A stretch of DNA of 64,000 nucleotides from Arthrobacter sp. RIT-PI-e (GTDB taxonomy: Bacteria > Actinomycetota > Actinomycetes > Actinomycetales > Micrococcaceae), in the NCBI RefSeq assembly GCF_001187915.1, contig NZ_LGIU01000081.1, positions 1-64,000 of the forward strand, written 5' to 3'. A program made the translations under genes and the position numbers. Below the pieces are notes generated by a model. It saw only the letters and a list, made by a program, of their open reading frames with translations. It was not told the origin of the DNA and made no database searches. The first letter of the stretch is position 1, and the number at the start of each line of letters is the position of its first letter. Shown piece after piece: positions 18,628 to 27,266 of the stretch.

Positions 18628-19323
18628 GTGGACTGGTTCCTCGCCAACCTCGACTTCGTCTGGCTGCACACGCGCCTGCACCTGTTCCAGGCGATCGTGC
18701 CGCTTCTCCTCGGAGTGGTCGTCGCGATCCCGCTCGCGCAGCTCGCGCGGCTGAACCGCGTACTGGGCTCGGTGCTGCTCACCGGCTCCTCGATCCTCTA
18801 CACGATCCCGTCGCTGGCGATGTTCGTGTTCCTCCCGGTGGTGCTCGGCACCTCCGTGATCGATCCCGTCAACGTGATCGTGGCGCTCACCGTCTACGCC
18901 GTGTCCCTCCTGGTGAGATCCACGCTGGACGCTCTCACCTCGATCGACGACGGCGTCCGCCAGGCCGCGGTGGCCCTCGGCTACCGGCCCCTGCGGCGCT
19001 TCCTCACGGTGGATCTGCCGCTGTCCATCCCCGTGCTCATCGCCGGGCTCCGCGTGGTCTCGGTCACCAACATCTCGCTGGTCAGCGTGGGTGCGCTGAT
19101 CGGTGTGCCCAGTCTCGGCACCCTGTTCACGGACGGTCTCTTCCGCTCGTTCCCCACCGAGATCGCCGTCGGCATCACCATCATCCTGCTGCTGGCCCTG
19201 GTCATGGACCTGCTCCTGGTCCTCGCCGAGCGCCTCCTGACCCCGTGGACCCGGAAGGCACCGGCCCGCGGCAGGCGGACGCGCGGCGCGGTGGCCCTCG
19301 ACGCGAAGGTGGCGGGCAGCTGA
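18628..19323 (+). CDS. Betaine-type ABC transporter permease 1 (OpuCB-like)
   Basis: A 231-residue inner-membrane subunit with about six helices. It carries the BPD permease EAA-type loop near DGVRQAAVALGYRPLRRF followed by LPLSIPVLIAGL, which contacts the ATPase, and the family's early motif SILYTIPSLAMFVFLP. GTG 18628 follows the ATPase stop by one base; an upstream in-frame GTG (18601) would overlap the ATPase gene. The C-terminal tail is basic (TRKAPARGRRTRG). It pairs with the second permease downstream. Confidence 0.9.
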   Translation: MDWFLANLDFVWLHTRLHLFQAIVPLLLGVVVAIPLAQLARLNRVLGSVLLTGSSILYTIPSLAMFVFLPVVLGTSVIDPVNVIVALTVYAVSLLVRSTLDALTSIDDGVRQAAVALGYRPLRRFLTVDLPLSIPVLIAGLRVVSVTNISLVSVGALIGVPSLGTLFTDGLFRSFPTEIAVGITIILLLALVMDLLLVLAERLLTPWTRKAPARGRRTRGAVALDAKVAGS

Positions 19324-20066
19324 TGAACTACTCCAGCAACAACCTCTTCGTCCAGATGTTCGAGTGGCTCACGGCCCCGCAGAACTGGGAAGGCTCCCGC
19401 GGCATCCCCACCCGGGTGCTCGAGCACCTCGGGTACACGGGCCTCACGCTGCTGATCGCGCTGGTCATCGCCGTGCCGATCGGCCTGTACGTGGGGCATA
19501 CCGGACGCGGGCGCGTGGTGGTGGTCTCCGGCATCGGGATCCTCCGGGCGCTGCCCACGCTCGGCATGGTGTTCCTCTTCGTGCTGCTCTCGGGCCTCGG
19601 TCTGATGCCGCCCATCTGGGCATTGGTGCTGCTCGCCGTCCCCCCGCTGCTGAGCGGGGTCTACGCCGGGATCTCCTCGGTCAATCGCACGGTGGTGGAC
19701 GCAGCGCGGAGCATGGGCATGAGCGAGCTCCAGATCGTCTTCCGGGTCGAGATCCCCAACGGCCTGCCGGTGATCCTGGGCGGGGTCCGGGCCGCTACGC
19801 TGCAGGTCATCGCGACCGCCGCCGTCGTCGCCTTCATCAACCTCGGCGGGCTCGGGGTGTTCCTCGTCGAAGGGACCCAGCTCGCCGACTACGGGCGGCT
19901 CTTCGGCGGCGCCGTGGTGATCACCGTCCTCGCGATCGTGGTCGACCTGCTCATGGGGCTCCTGCAGCGGGTCGCCGTCTCCCCGGGGCTGGGCACACCC
20001 CGCCGCGGGGCCAAAGGATCTGGCCGGCAGAAGGCCGTCGCCAGTGCACAAGGAGGAACAACATGA
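19323..20066 (+). CDS. Betaine-type ABC transporter permease 2 (OpuCD-like)
   Basis: A 247-residue permease. ATG 19323 overlaps the previous stop (TGATG). It has the same fold as its neighbour: GILRALPTLGMVFLFVLLSG, EAA-type loop VVDAARSMGMSELQIVFRVE, then IPNGLPVILGGVRAA. In this transporter class the two permeases flank the membrane pore as a heterodimer. The last 35 residues are basic and polar (RRGAKGSGRQK), a cytoplasmic tail. The stop overlaps the ATG of the binding-protein gene. Confidence 0.9.
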   Translation: MNYSSNNLFVQMFEWLTAPQNWEGSRGIPTRVLEHLGYTGLTLLIALVIAVPIGLYVGHTGRGRVVVVSGIGILRALPTLGMVFLFVLLSGLGLMPPIWALVLLAVPPLLSGVYAGISSVNRTVVDAARSMGMSELQIVFRVEIPNGLPVILGGVRAATLQVIATAAVVAFINLGGLGVFLVEGTQLADYGRLFGGAVVITVLAIVVDLLMGLLQRVAVSPGLGTPRRGAKGSGRQKAVASAQGGTT

Positions 20067-21037
20067 AGAACCTGTCAGCACCACGCGCCCGTCGGCGCGC
20101 CTTGATGGGACTGGCTGGCGGCCTGACGGCCGCGCTGGCGTTGACTGCCTGCGGTGCCAACAGCGACCCCACGGACACCTCGGGATCGAACGACGACGCG
20201 GCCGGATCGAGCGGATCCCTCACCATCGGATCGGCCGATTTCCCCGAGAGCCAGATCATCGCCGAGATCTACGCCGGTGCCCTGAACGCCGCGGGTGTGG
20301 AGGCCACCACCCGGCCGAACATCGGCTCCCGCGAGATCTACTACGGGGCCATGGAGGACGGCTCGATCGACCTCATCCCCGACTACAGCGGCAACCTGCT
20401 GCTGTTCGTGGACAGCAGCGCTCCCGAGGCGTCCGCCGAGGACATCATCGGGGCACTGCCGGAGGCGCTGACCGAGCGCTCCCCGGACGTGAACCTGGGG
20501 ATCCTCGAACCGGCGTCGGCGGAGAGCAAGGACGCCCTCGTGGTCACGGCCGCGACCGCGGAGCGGTACGACCTCACCTCCATCGCGGACCTCGCCGAGG
20601 TCTGCGACGAGATCACCATCGGTGCGCCGAGCACGTTCCAGGAGCGCGCCTACGGCCTGCCCGGGCTCGAGGACAAGTACGGGTGCGTACCCGGCGGCTT
20701 CGAGGCCCTCAACGACGGCGGTGGGGACATCACCCTGCAGGCGCTGCTGAACGACGACGTGCAGGCCGCGGACATCTACACCACCACGCCCTCCATCGAC
20801 GACAACGATCTGCTGGTGCTGGAGGACCCGGAGAACAACTTCATCGCCCAGCAGGTGGTGCCGCTGATCAACCTGGACACCGTCGGCGAGGATGCTCGGG
20901 AGGTCCTCGACCGGGTGTCCGCCGAGCTGACCACCGACGACCTCCTGGCACTGAACCGCGAGGTGAGCGGCGAGGAGAAGCGGAACCCCTCCGACGCCGC
21001 CGCGGACTGGCTGGCGGACAAGGGGCTCGTGGGCTGA
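20063..21037 (+). CDS. Betaine/quaternary-amine-binding lipoprotein (OsmF/OpuCC-like)
   Basis: The extracellular solute receptor of the operon. A lipoprotein signal with basic RARRRA, hydrophobic core and lipobox LTAC gives Cys30 as the lipidated residue. The mature part shows the OpuAC/QAT signature: GSADFPESQIIAEIYAGAL, RPNIGSREIYYGAMEDG, IDLIPDYSGNLL, then GAPSTFQERAYGLPGL and NEVSGEEKRNPSD-like end. 324 residues, usual size. An RBS (AGGAGG) lies at the end of permease 2. A long GC hairpin follows the stop. Confidence 0.9.
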   Translation: MKNLSAPRARRRALMGLAGGLTAALALTACGANSDPTDTSGSNDDAAGSSGSLTIGSADFPESQIIAEIYAGALNAAGVEATTRPNIGSREIYYGAMEDGSIDLIPDYSGNLLLFVDSSAPEASAEDIIGALPEALTERSPDVNLGILEPASAESKDALVVTAATAERYDLTSIADLAEVCDEITIGAPSTFQERAYGLPGLEDKYGCVPGGFEALNDGGGDITLQALLNDDVQAADIYTTTPSIDDNDLLVLEDPENNFIAQQVVPLINLDTVGEDAREVLDRVSAELTTDDLLALNREVSGEEKRNPSDAAADWLADKGLVG

Positions 21038-21061
21038 CACGGCCGCCTGAGCGCAGTACCC

Positions 21062-21110
21062 GGTGAGGGCCCGGGAGGAGGCAGTTCATGCCGCCCTCCG
21101 GGCCCTCACC
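21062..21110 (+). terminator. Long hairpin after the betaine operon
   Basis: GGTGAGGGCCCGG (21062-21074) pairs exactly with CCGGGCCCTCACC (21098-21110), a 13-bp stem with further partial pairing towards a 23-base loop. It lacks a T-run, and its right arm ends only 17 bp before the aminotransferase ATG, so it might instead shape translation of that gene. Confidence 0.55.
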
Positions 21111-21127
21111 TGTGACATCCTGATCCA

Positions 21128-22345
21128 ATGGCCACGTACAAGCAGTCGGAGAAGCTCCGCAACGTCCTCTACGACATCCGGGGACCGCTCCTGGAGCACG
21201 CCATGACCATGGAGGCCCAGGGCCACCGGATCCTGAAGCTCAACATCGGCAACCCGGCACCCTTCGGCTTCGAGGCGCCGGACGCCATCCTCGTGGACAT
21301 GATCCGCAACCTGCCGAAGGCCCAGGGCTACAGCGACTCCCGCGGGATCTACTCGGCGCGGACGGCCGTGGTGCAGTACTACCAGGGCCGCGGCATCACC
21401 TCGATCGACGTGGACGACGTCTACCTCGGCAACGGGGTGAGCGAGCTGATCACCCTGTCCATGCAGGCCCTGCTCGACACCGGCGACGAGATCCTGATCC
21501 CCACCCCCGACTACCCGCTGTGGACGGCGTCCGTGGCGCTCGCAGGCGGGACGCCGGTGCACTACCTCTGCGACGAGGAGAACCACTGGTGGCCGGACCT
21601 CGAGGACCTGGCCGCCAAGATCACCCCGCGCACCAAGGGGATCGTGCTCATCAACCCCAACAACCCCACCGGTGCCGTGTACCCGCGCGCCGTCCTCGAG
21701 GGCATGGTGCGCCTGGCGCAGGAGAACGGGCTGATCATCTTCGCCGACGAGATCTACGAGAAGATCCTGTACGACGACGCCGTGCACGTCAACGCGGCAG
21801 CCGTGGCCGGCGACGACGTCCTGTGCCTGACCTTCAGCGGTCTGTCCAAGGCCTACCGGATCGCCGGGTTCCGAAGCGGCTGGATGGCCATCTCGGGCCC
21901 GAAGCGGGATGCCGCCAACTACATCGAGGGCATCAACCTCCTGGCCAACATGCGCCTGTGCGCCAACGTGCCGGCCCAGCACGCCATCCAGACGGCCCTC
22001 GGCGGCTACCAGAGCATCAACGACCTGATCCTGCCCGGCGGACGCCTGAAGCAGCAGCGCGACAGGGCGGCCGAGCTGCTCAACGCGATCGACGGGGTGA
22101 GCTGCGAGGTGGCGCAGGGGGCGCTCTACCTCTTCCCGAAGCTGGATCCCGAGGTGTACCCGATCGAGGACGACGAGAAGTTCGCCCTCGATCTGCTCAA
22201 GCAGCAGAAGATCCTGATCTCCCACGGCAGCGCCTTCAACTGGGTGAACACCGACCACTTCCGGATGGTTACCCTGCCGAGCGTGGAGGTCATCGAGGAC
22301 GCCATGGAACGTCTCGCCGACTTCCTCTCCACCTACCAGCCCTGA
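21128..22345 (+). CDS. PLP-dependent aminotransferase, AlaA-like
   Basis: A 405-residue fold-type I aminotransferase closely resembling E. coli AlaA (glutamate-pyruvate aminotransferase, alanine synthesis). It shows DIRGPLLEHAMTMEAQGH at the start, NIGNPAPFGFEAP, PTPDYPLWTASVALAGG, INPNNPTGAVYP, FADEIYEKILYD and the PLP lysine Lys241 in SGLSKAYRIAGFRSGWM. The usual C-terminal HFRMVTLP is present. It stands between the betaine operon and PPK2, 21 bp upstream of the latter, so the two may be co-transcribed. Confidence 0.92.
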   Translation: MATYKQSEKLRNVLYDIRGPLLEHAMTMEAQGHRILKLNIGNPAPFGFEAPDAILVDMIRNLPKAQGYSDSRGIYSARTAVVQYYQGRGITSIDVDDVYLGNGVSELITLSMQALLDTGDEILIPTPDYPLWTASVALAGGTPVHYLCDEENHWWPDLEDLAAKITPRTKGIVLINPNNPTGAVYPRAVLEGMVRLAQENGLIIFADEIYEKILYDDAVHVNAAAVAGDDVLCLTFSGLSKAYRIAGFRSGWMAISGPKRDAANYIEGINLLANMRLCANVPAQHAIQTALGGYQSINDLILPGGRLKQQRDRAAELLNAIDGVSCEVAQGALYLFPKLDPEVYPIEDDEKFALDLLKQQKILISHGSAFNWVNTDHFRMVTLPSVEVIEDAMERLADFLSTYQP

Positions 22346-22366
22346 CCGGCAGCCACGAAAGGCATC

Positions 22367-23218
22367 ATGGCCAAGAAGAAGAAGCCCACCGATCTCCGCG
22401 ATCTCCTGAGGTCCACGCCGGAGCTCTCCCTGGCAGGCATCGACCCGCGGTCCACCCCGGGGTTCGACGGCGGCAAGAAGAAGGGTGCTGCGGCCCTGGC
22501 GGACGGGGCCGGCAGGCTCGAGACACTCCAGGAGCAGCTCTTCGCCGAGAGCCGGTTCGGAGGCGAATCGGCCGTGCTCCTCGTCCTGCAGGGCATGGAC
22601 ACCTCCGGCAAGGGCGGGATCGTCCGGCACGTGATCGGGGTGGTGGATCCCCAGGGCATCCACCACCACGCGTTCAAGTCGCCCACCCCGGAGGAGCTCA
22701 GGCACTCCTTCCTCTGGCGGGTGCGGCGCCAGCTGCCGGGCCACGGGATGATCGGCGTGTTCGACCGCTCCCACTACGAGGACGTCCTCATCCACCGTGT
22801 GCGTGGACTCTCCCCCGCCGAGGAGATCGAGAAGCGGTACGCGGCCATCCGGAAGTTCGAGGACGGCATCGCGGCCTCCGGCACCCGGGTGCTGAAGGTG
22901 ATGCTGCACATCAGCAAGCAGGAACAGGAGAGCCGGCTCGCCAAGCGGCTGCGGCGCGAGGACAAGTACTGGAAGTACAGCCCCGTGGACGTCGACGAGC
23001 GCGCCTACTGGGACCAGTACCAGGAGGCCTACGGTCTGGCGATCGGGCGCACGGACACCGACGACGCCCCATGGTACGTGGTACCGGCGGATCGCAAGTG
23101 GTACGCACGGCTCGCCGTGCAGCGCCTGCTCACCGCTACCCTCGAGGACATGGACCTCGCGTGGCCGGCGCCGGCGTTCGATGTCAAGGCCGAGAAGAAG
23201 CGGCTCGCGGCCTCCTGA
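22367..23218 (+). CDS. ppk2: Polyphosphate kinase 2 family protein
   Basis: PPK2 enzymes transfer phosphate between polyphosphate and nucleotides. The 283-residue single-domain product has Walker A GMDTSGKGG (Asp77, Lys82), then HHHAFKSPTPEELRHSFLWR, the Walker B-like FDRSHYEDVLIHRV and the lid arginines in RLKRLRREDKYWKYS-type sequence. The short N-terminus (KKKKPTDLRDLLR) and one domain fit class I or III, which phosphorylate NDP or AMP/ADP; I cannot choose between them. The start ATG 22367 follows GAAAGG. Confidence 0.92.
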   Translation: MAKKKKPTDLRDLLRSTPELSLAGIDPRSTPGFDGGKKKGAAALADGAGRLETLQEQLFAESRFGGESAVLLVLQGMDTSGKGGIVRHVIGVVDPQGIHHHAFKSPTPEELRHSFLWRVRRQLPGHGMIGVFDRSHYEDVLIHRVRGLSPAEEIEKRYAAIRKFEDGIAASGTRVLKVMLHISKQEQESRLAKRLRREDKYWKYSPVDVDERAYWDQYQEAYGLAIGRTDTDDAPWYVVPADRKWYARLAVQRLLTATLEDMDLAWPAPAFDVKAEKKRLAAS

Positions 23219-23273
23219 CCAGCACCGTCCGGATCGCTGGTGCCGGTGATCTGCGATCCGAAGGGTAGCAACC

Positions 23274-24116
23274 GTGAGCGAGCAGCGCAGACGGGATCTG
23301 GGGGAGACCGACGCCCCTGTCGAGGACGAGCTGAAGGAATCCTTCGACGCGACGATCACGGAGGGTGCCGAGCGGCTGCAGCGGACCTTCCGGAACATCC
23401 TCGTCACCGGGGTGTTCGGCGGGTTCGAGATCGGCCTCGGGGTGATGGCCTACCTGGCCGTGCTGCACGAGACCGACAACCACCTGCTCGCCGGGATCGC
23501 CTTCAGCGTGGGTCTGGTGGCCCTGCTCCTGGCCCACAGCGAGCTGTTCACGGAGAACTTCCTCATGCCGGTCGCAGCCCTGGTGGCCCGGGAGGGCACC
23601 GGATGGCAGCTGGTGAAGCTGTGGGGCGGCACCCTCGTGGCGAATCTCGTAGCCGGGTGGATGTTCGTGTGGATCGTGATGCAGGCGTTCCCGCAGTGGA
23701 CCGGGATCGTGGACGAGGGTGCCCGCCACTTCGTCGACGCACCGTTCTCCCTCCAGACCGTGGCGCTCGCGGTCCTCGGTGGCAGCACCATCACGCTCAT
23801 GAGCCGCATGCAGCAGGGCACCACGAACGAGGTGGCCAAGATCGTCGCCACGGTGATCGGCGGTTTCCTGCTGGCGGGTCTGCAGCTCTTCCCCTCGGTC
23901 CTCGACTCGCTGCTGATCTTCGCCGCGATCCACTCCGGGTCCGACGTCACCTACGGGCAGTGGCTCGGCTGGTTCGGGTACACCCTGCTGTTCAACGTGC
24001 TCGGCGGGCTCGTGCTCGTCACTCTCCTGCGGCTCGTCCGGACCAAGGAGCTCCTCGAGGAGCGCCGTGCGGCCGGGACCATCGCGTCGGACCCGGACCC
24101 GGACCCGGAGGACTGA
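23274..24116 (+). CDS. Formate/nitrite transporter (FNT) family channel
   Basis: A 280-residue inner-membrane protein with six hydrophobic segments. FNT features are the N-terminal amphipathic DELKESFDATITEGAERLQR, the first helix LVTGVFGGFEIGLGVM, the conserved HSELFTENFLMPVAALV, LWGGTLVANLVAGW, and the last pair ending GYTLLFNVLGGLVLV. FNT pentamers pass formate, nitrite or hydrosulfide; the variant sequence resembles the YfdC branch, whose substrate is not established. GTG 23274 follows a weak site. The acidic tail (DPDPDPED) is unusual but short. Confidence 0.88.
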   Translation: MSEQRRRDLGETDAPVEDELKESFDATITEGAERLQRTFRNILVTGVFGGFEIGLGVMAYLAVLHETDNHLLAGIAFSVGLVALLLAHSELFTENFLMPVAALVAREGTGWQLVKLWGGTLVANLVAGWMFVWIVMQAFPQWTGIVDEGARHFVDAPFSLQTVALAVLGGSTITLMSRMQQGTTNEVAKIVATVIGGFLLAGLQLFPSVLDSLLIFAAIHSGSDVTYGQWLGWFGYTLLFNVLGGLVLVTLLRLVRTKELLEERRAAGTIASDPDPDPED

Positions 24117-24257
24117 GGCGAAGCCGGTGGACTCGCGGCCCGCGCGGACCGGACTCGATCATTCCCGTACGCTGCCGGAGCGTTCGACCCTGCCACCGCC
24201 TCCCGGCTACGGTGGGAGCGGCGACCGGGCCGGCCGGTCACCTCGACGAGGGGGATG

Positions 24258-24506
24258 ATGAACGGTGGGAACACCTTGATGAGTGTCGGAACCTGGACGA
24301 GTGTGTTCCTGCTGATCGGGCTCCTGGGACTGGTGCTGTTCGTCGCGGCACTCGTGAGCATCGCGCGGACCCCGCAGTCCTCGTCCCTGGGTCAACCGCT
24401 GTGGATCCTCATCGTGCTCGCCTTCCCCGTGATCGGACCCGTCCTGTGGTTCCTCGTGGGCAAAGGCACCGCCTCCGGCGGGACCCTGCAGCGGCCGGAG
24501 AGCTGA
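24258..24506 (+). CDS. Small membrane protein with PLDc_N-type domain
   Basis: An 82-residue protein with two helices: VFLLIGLLGLVLFVAALVSI and ILIVLAFPVIGPVLWFLVG. The second, with FPVIGPVLWF, is the hallmark of the short PLDc_N domain found at the start of cardiolipin synthases and alone in many actinobacteria. The function of stand-alone copies is unknown. Three starts are possible: 24255, 24258 (after GAGGGGG) and 24279 (which loses eight polar residues). Confidence 0.75.
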   Translation: MNGGNTLMSVGTWTSVFLLIGLLGLVLFVAALVSIARTPQSSSLGQPLWILIVLAFPVIGPVLWFLVGKGTASGGTLQRPES

Positions 24507-24564
24507 GGCCTCGACCGCGCGCCGGGCCGCCGTCGGCTGCTCCCGGTGGGTCGACCCCTCCGGG

Positions 24565-24801
24565 TCAGGAACTCTCGGCCTTGTCCCGGGCAGCCGTCAG
24601 GCGGGCCTTCGCGCCCTCGAGCCACACCTCGCAGCGGTCCGCGAGCGCCTCACCTCGTTCCCAGAGGGCGAGCGAGGTCTCGAGGCTGACGCCGCCCGCC
24701 TCGAGCCGGCCCACCACGGAGACGAGTTCCTCCCGCGCCTGCTCGTAGGACAGCGTGTCCACCTCGGCCTGCGAGGGAGTGCTCTCGGTGTTGTCGGTCA
24801 T
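24565..24801 (-). CDS. xseB: Exodeoxyribonuclease VII small subunit
   Basis: A 78-residue partner of XseA; ExoVII degrades single-stranded DNA from both ends. The conserved core is LSYEQAREELVSVVGRLEAG followed by LETSLALWERGEALADRCE, with two predicted helices that form coiled coils with the large subunit. ATG 24801 follows AAGGA; the open frame extends upstream but without family features. It lies 67 bp after xseA on the same strand. Confidence 0.95.
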   Translation of the reverse strand: MTDNTESTPSQAEVDTLSYEQAREELVSVVGRLEAGGVSLETSLALWERGEALADRCEVWLEGAKARLTAARDKAESS

Positions 24802-24868
24802 GGGTCGATCCTTTCCGAAGATGTCGTGGTGATCAGGGGGCACTGTGCCGTGGGGGTGGTGGGCGCCG

Positions 24869-26161
24869 TCATGCCGGTGCACCGCCGTCGTGGTCCCCGT
24901 CCGCCACGGCCCCGAACTGCCCGCCCGCGACCCGGATCCGTAGGGCCGCGCCGCCGTGTGCTTCTCCCGGCTCCCTGACCACCGTGCCGTCGATCAGCTG
25001 GACCACGGCGTACCCACGGTCCAGGGTCCGCTGCGGGGAGAGGGACCGGACCCGCTCGCGCAGGTGGTGGACCACGTCCGCGTCGCGCTCCACCACCGCC
25101 GTCGTGCTCCTCAGGGACCGGCTCCGCAACCGCTCGAGATCGGCCTCGCGGACCTCGATCATGCCCTCCGGTCTCGCGAGCGACGGCCGGGAGCGCAGAT
25201 TGGTGAGGCTCTCGCTCTCCCGGTGCACCAGGACCCTGATGGAGCGTTCGAGCGAGCCGCGGGCGTACCGGATCCGTTCCAGTTCCTCGGAGACATCGGG
25301 CACCACCCGCTTCGCGGCGTCGGTGGGGGTGGAGGCCCGGAGGTCGGCCACCTCGTCCAGGAGCGGGCGGTCCGCCTCGTGGCCGATCGCGCTGACCACG
25401 GGGGTACCGGCGGCGGCGACGGCGCGCACCAGGGTCTCGTCGCTGAAGGGGAGGAGGTCCTCGAGCGCGCCACCACCGCGCGCGATGACGATGACGTCGA
25501 TCTCGGGATCGCGGTCCAGCTCGGCGAGTGCCGCGGTGACCTGTGCCACGCTGTTCACGCCCTGGACCGCCACCTCGCGTACCTCGAACTCCACCGCGGG
25601 CCAGCGGAGCGCGGCGTTGCGCATCACGTCCTTCATGGCGTCCGAGTCCCGCCCGGTGATGAGCCCGATCCGGTGGGGGAGGAGCGGGAGGCGCTTCTTG
25701 CGGGCGGGGGAGAACAGTCCTTCGCCGGCCAGGACCTGGCGGAGGCGTTCGATCCGCGCCAGCAGGTCACCGATGCCCACCGGGCGGATGTCGCTGGTCT
25801 GCATGGACAGGCGACCGGTCTTCAACCAGAAGTCGGGCTTGAGCCGTGCCACCACACGGGACCCGCGTTCCAGGGGGGACGAGGCGCGATCCAGCACACT
25901 GCTGAACACGGACAGGGACAGCGACACCTCGGAGTCGACGTCGCGCAAGGTGATGAAGCACATGCCGGCGCGGCGGTTGAGCTCGATCACCTGACCCTCC
26001 ACCCATGCCGCCGGCGCGCGGTCGATGTGCGCCTTGAGCTTCTGGGACAGCAGGTGCAGCGGCCAGGGGGAGTCCGGTGAGGTCTCGGCCGCGGTCTCCG
26101 GGACGGTGGAACCGGATCGCTCGACGGCAGCGGGTACTCCGTGCTCCGCCTCGCTGGTCAT
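24869..26161 (-). CDS. xseA: Exodeoxyribonuclease VII large subunit
   Basis: Catalytic subunit of ExoVII, 430 residues. An N-terminal OB fold (AAWVEGQVIELNRRAGMCFI, about residues 50-130) binds ssDNA. The catalytic domain shows LPLLPHRIGLITGRDSDA, the conserved IVIARGGGALEDLLPFSDE and SAIGHEADRPLLDEVADLRA. A long helical stretch (about residues 280-370) is the coiled-coil region that binds XseB, and the end has LDRGYAVVQLIDG. The first 30 residues are polar and poorly conserved. Upstream of xseB as usual. Confidence 0.95.
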   Translation of the reverse strand: MTSEAEHGVPAAVERSGSTVPETAAETSPDSPWPLHLLSQKLKAHIDRAPAAWVEGQVIELNRRAGMCFITLRDVDSEVSLSLSVFSSVLDRASSPLERGSRVVARLKPDFWLKTGRLSMQTSDIRPVGIGDLLARIERLRQVLAGEGLFSPARKKRLPLLPHRIGLITGRDSDAMKDVMRNAALRWPAVEFEVREVAVQGVNSVAQVTAALAELDRDPEIDVIVIARGGGALEDLLPFSDETLVRAVAAAGTPVVSAIGHEADRPLLDEVADLRASTPTDAAKRVVPDVSEELERIRYARGSLERSIRVLVHRESESLTNLRSRPSLARPEGMIEVREADLERLRSRSLRSTTAVVERDADVVHHLRERVRSLSPQRTLDRGYAVVQLIDGTVVREPGEAHGGAALRIRVAGGQFGAVADGDHDGGAPA

Positions 26162-26361
26162 GGTTCTCCTGTTCCGCCGGGAGGTGGCCCTCCCGCTGAT
26201 CCGATCGTGCCGAATGGTCGATGACTCCCATCTCTACCACCTACGGACCTGCAACCGCTGCCGGAGGCGCCCCTGTGTGCATCCTGCGAGGACAGCGGGT
26301 CCTGCGCGCCGGGGATGGGTTCCACGGCATAATCGGGTGCTACCTCACAGTAAAGGACTCC

Positions 26362-27204
26362 ATGCGGACCCTCGTCTCAGCCCTCCTGGCCCTCCTGTCG
26401 CTCGTCGCCGTGGCCGTCGGTCTCGCGTCCCTGTGGGTCGAGCAGAACCTGGTGGACGAGTCCGGGTTCGTGGCCCTCGCCGCCCCACTGGGCGACGACC
26501 CGGCGTTCCAGGGGGCCCTGGTGGACTCGCTGGTGCAGGACGTCACCTCCGACACGGGTCTGCCCGAGCAGTTCACGGCGTTCGTGGAACCGCTCGTCCG
26601 GGACGCCGCCACCGCGGTCACCGGTTCGGCAGGCTACCCCGGCGCCTGGGACCGGACCCTCCGGCTGTCCCACGACCTCACCTTCGCGCAGGCACCCGAT
26701 CCGTCGGAGCCGGCACCGGCCGTGCTGTCCCTCGACCTCGCGCCGGTGATCGACCTGGTGACCGAGAACATCTCCTCCGGGCTGGGCCTCGAGGTCCCCG
26801 TCCCCGGGAGTACCACGATCGAGGTGGGGTCCGTCCCGCGCGGGGGTACGTTCAGCGCCGTCGCCGAGGCGGTGCAGGGATGGCCGCTCCACCTCGCCGG
26901 CGCCGGGATCCTGGCCGTCCTGGCGCTGCTCGTCGCCCGACGTCGTGGTATCACGCTCGCGCTGCTGGGCCTCGGTGTGGTGCTGATCGGAGTTGCGGGA
27001 TCCCTGCTGGCGGGCATTCTCCCGGGGATCGCCGTCGCCGCCCCCGGCGTCGACGGCGTCGCCGAGGTGTTCGTCCGTGGGCTGGCCGAGCAGGCCGGCA
27101 CGGACCTCGCCGCGTCCAGCATCCCCGTGGTGGTCGGAGGGCTCCTCGCGACCGTGCTCGGCATCGTGGTGCAGCTCGTCCTGGGGCGACGGCGTCGGGG
27201 ATAG
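26362..27204 (+). CDS. Membrane protein of unknown function
   Basis: A 280-residue protein. It begins with a signal-anchor helix (TLVSALLALLSLVAVAVGLASL), then an extracytoplasmic region of about 155 residues rich in acidic and small residues, starting VEQNLVDESGFVALAAPL. Three hydrophobic segments follow from about residue 180, with a final basic RRRRG. The helix-plus-large-outer-domain layout resembles a group of uncharacterised actinobacterial envelope proteins, but I assign no function. An AAAGGA site precedes ATG 26362. It shares the upstream region with xseA (divergent) and runs towards ispH. Confidence 0.75.
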   Translation: MRTLVSALLALLSLVAVAVGLASLWVEQNLVDESGFVALAAPLGDDPAFQGALVDSLVQDVTSDTGLPEQFTAFVEPLVRDAATAVTGSAGYPGAWDRTLRLSHDLTFAQAPDPSEPAPAVLSLDLAPVIDLVTENISSGLGLEVPVPGSTTIEVGSVPRGGTFSAVAEAVQGWPLHLAGAGILAVLALLVARRRGITLALLGLGVVLIGVAGSLLAGILPGIAVAAPGVDGVAEVFVRGLAEQAGTDLAASSIPVVVGGLLATVLGIVVQLVLGRRRRG

Positions 27205-27266
27205 CCCACAGCGGAACGGGCGCCGATGCACGGAGCCGTGCCGGGCCGACCGGATAGGATCGGGGC

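Noticed and set aside
24255-24506. Cardiolipin synthase or phospholipase D
   Set aside because: Only the short N-terminal helix pair is present; there is no HKD motif downstream.
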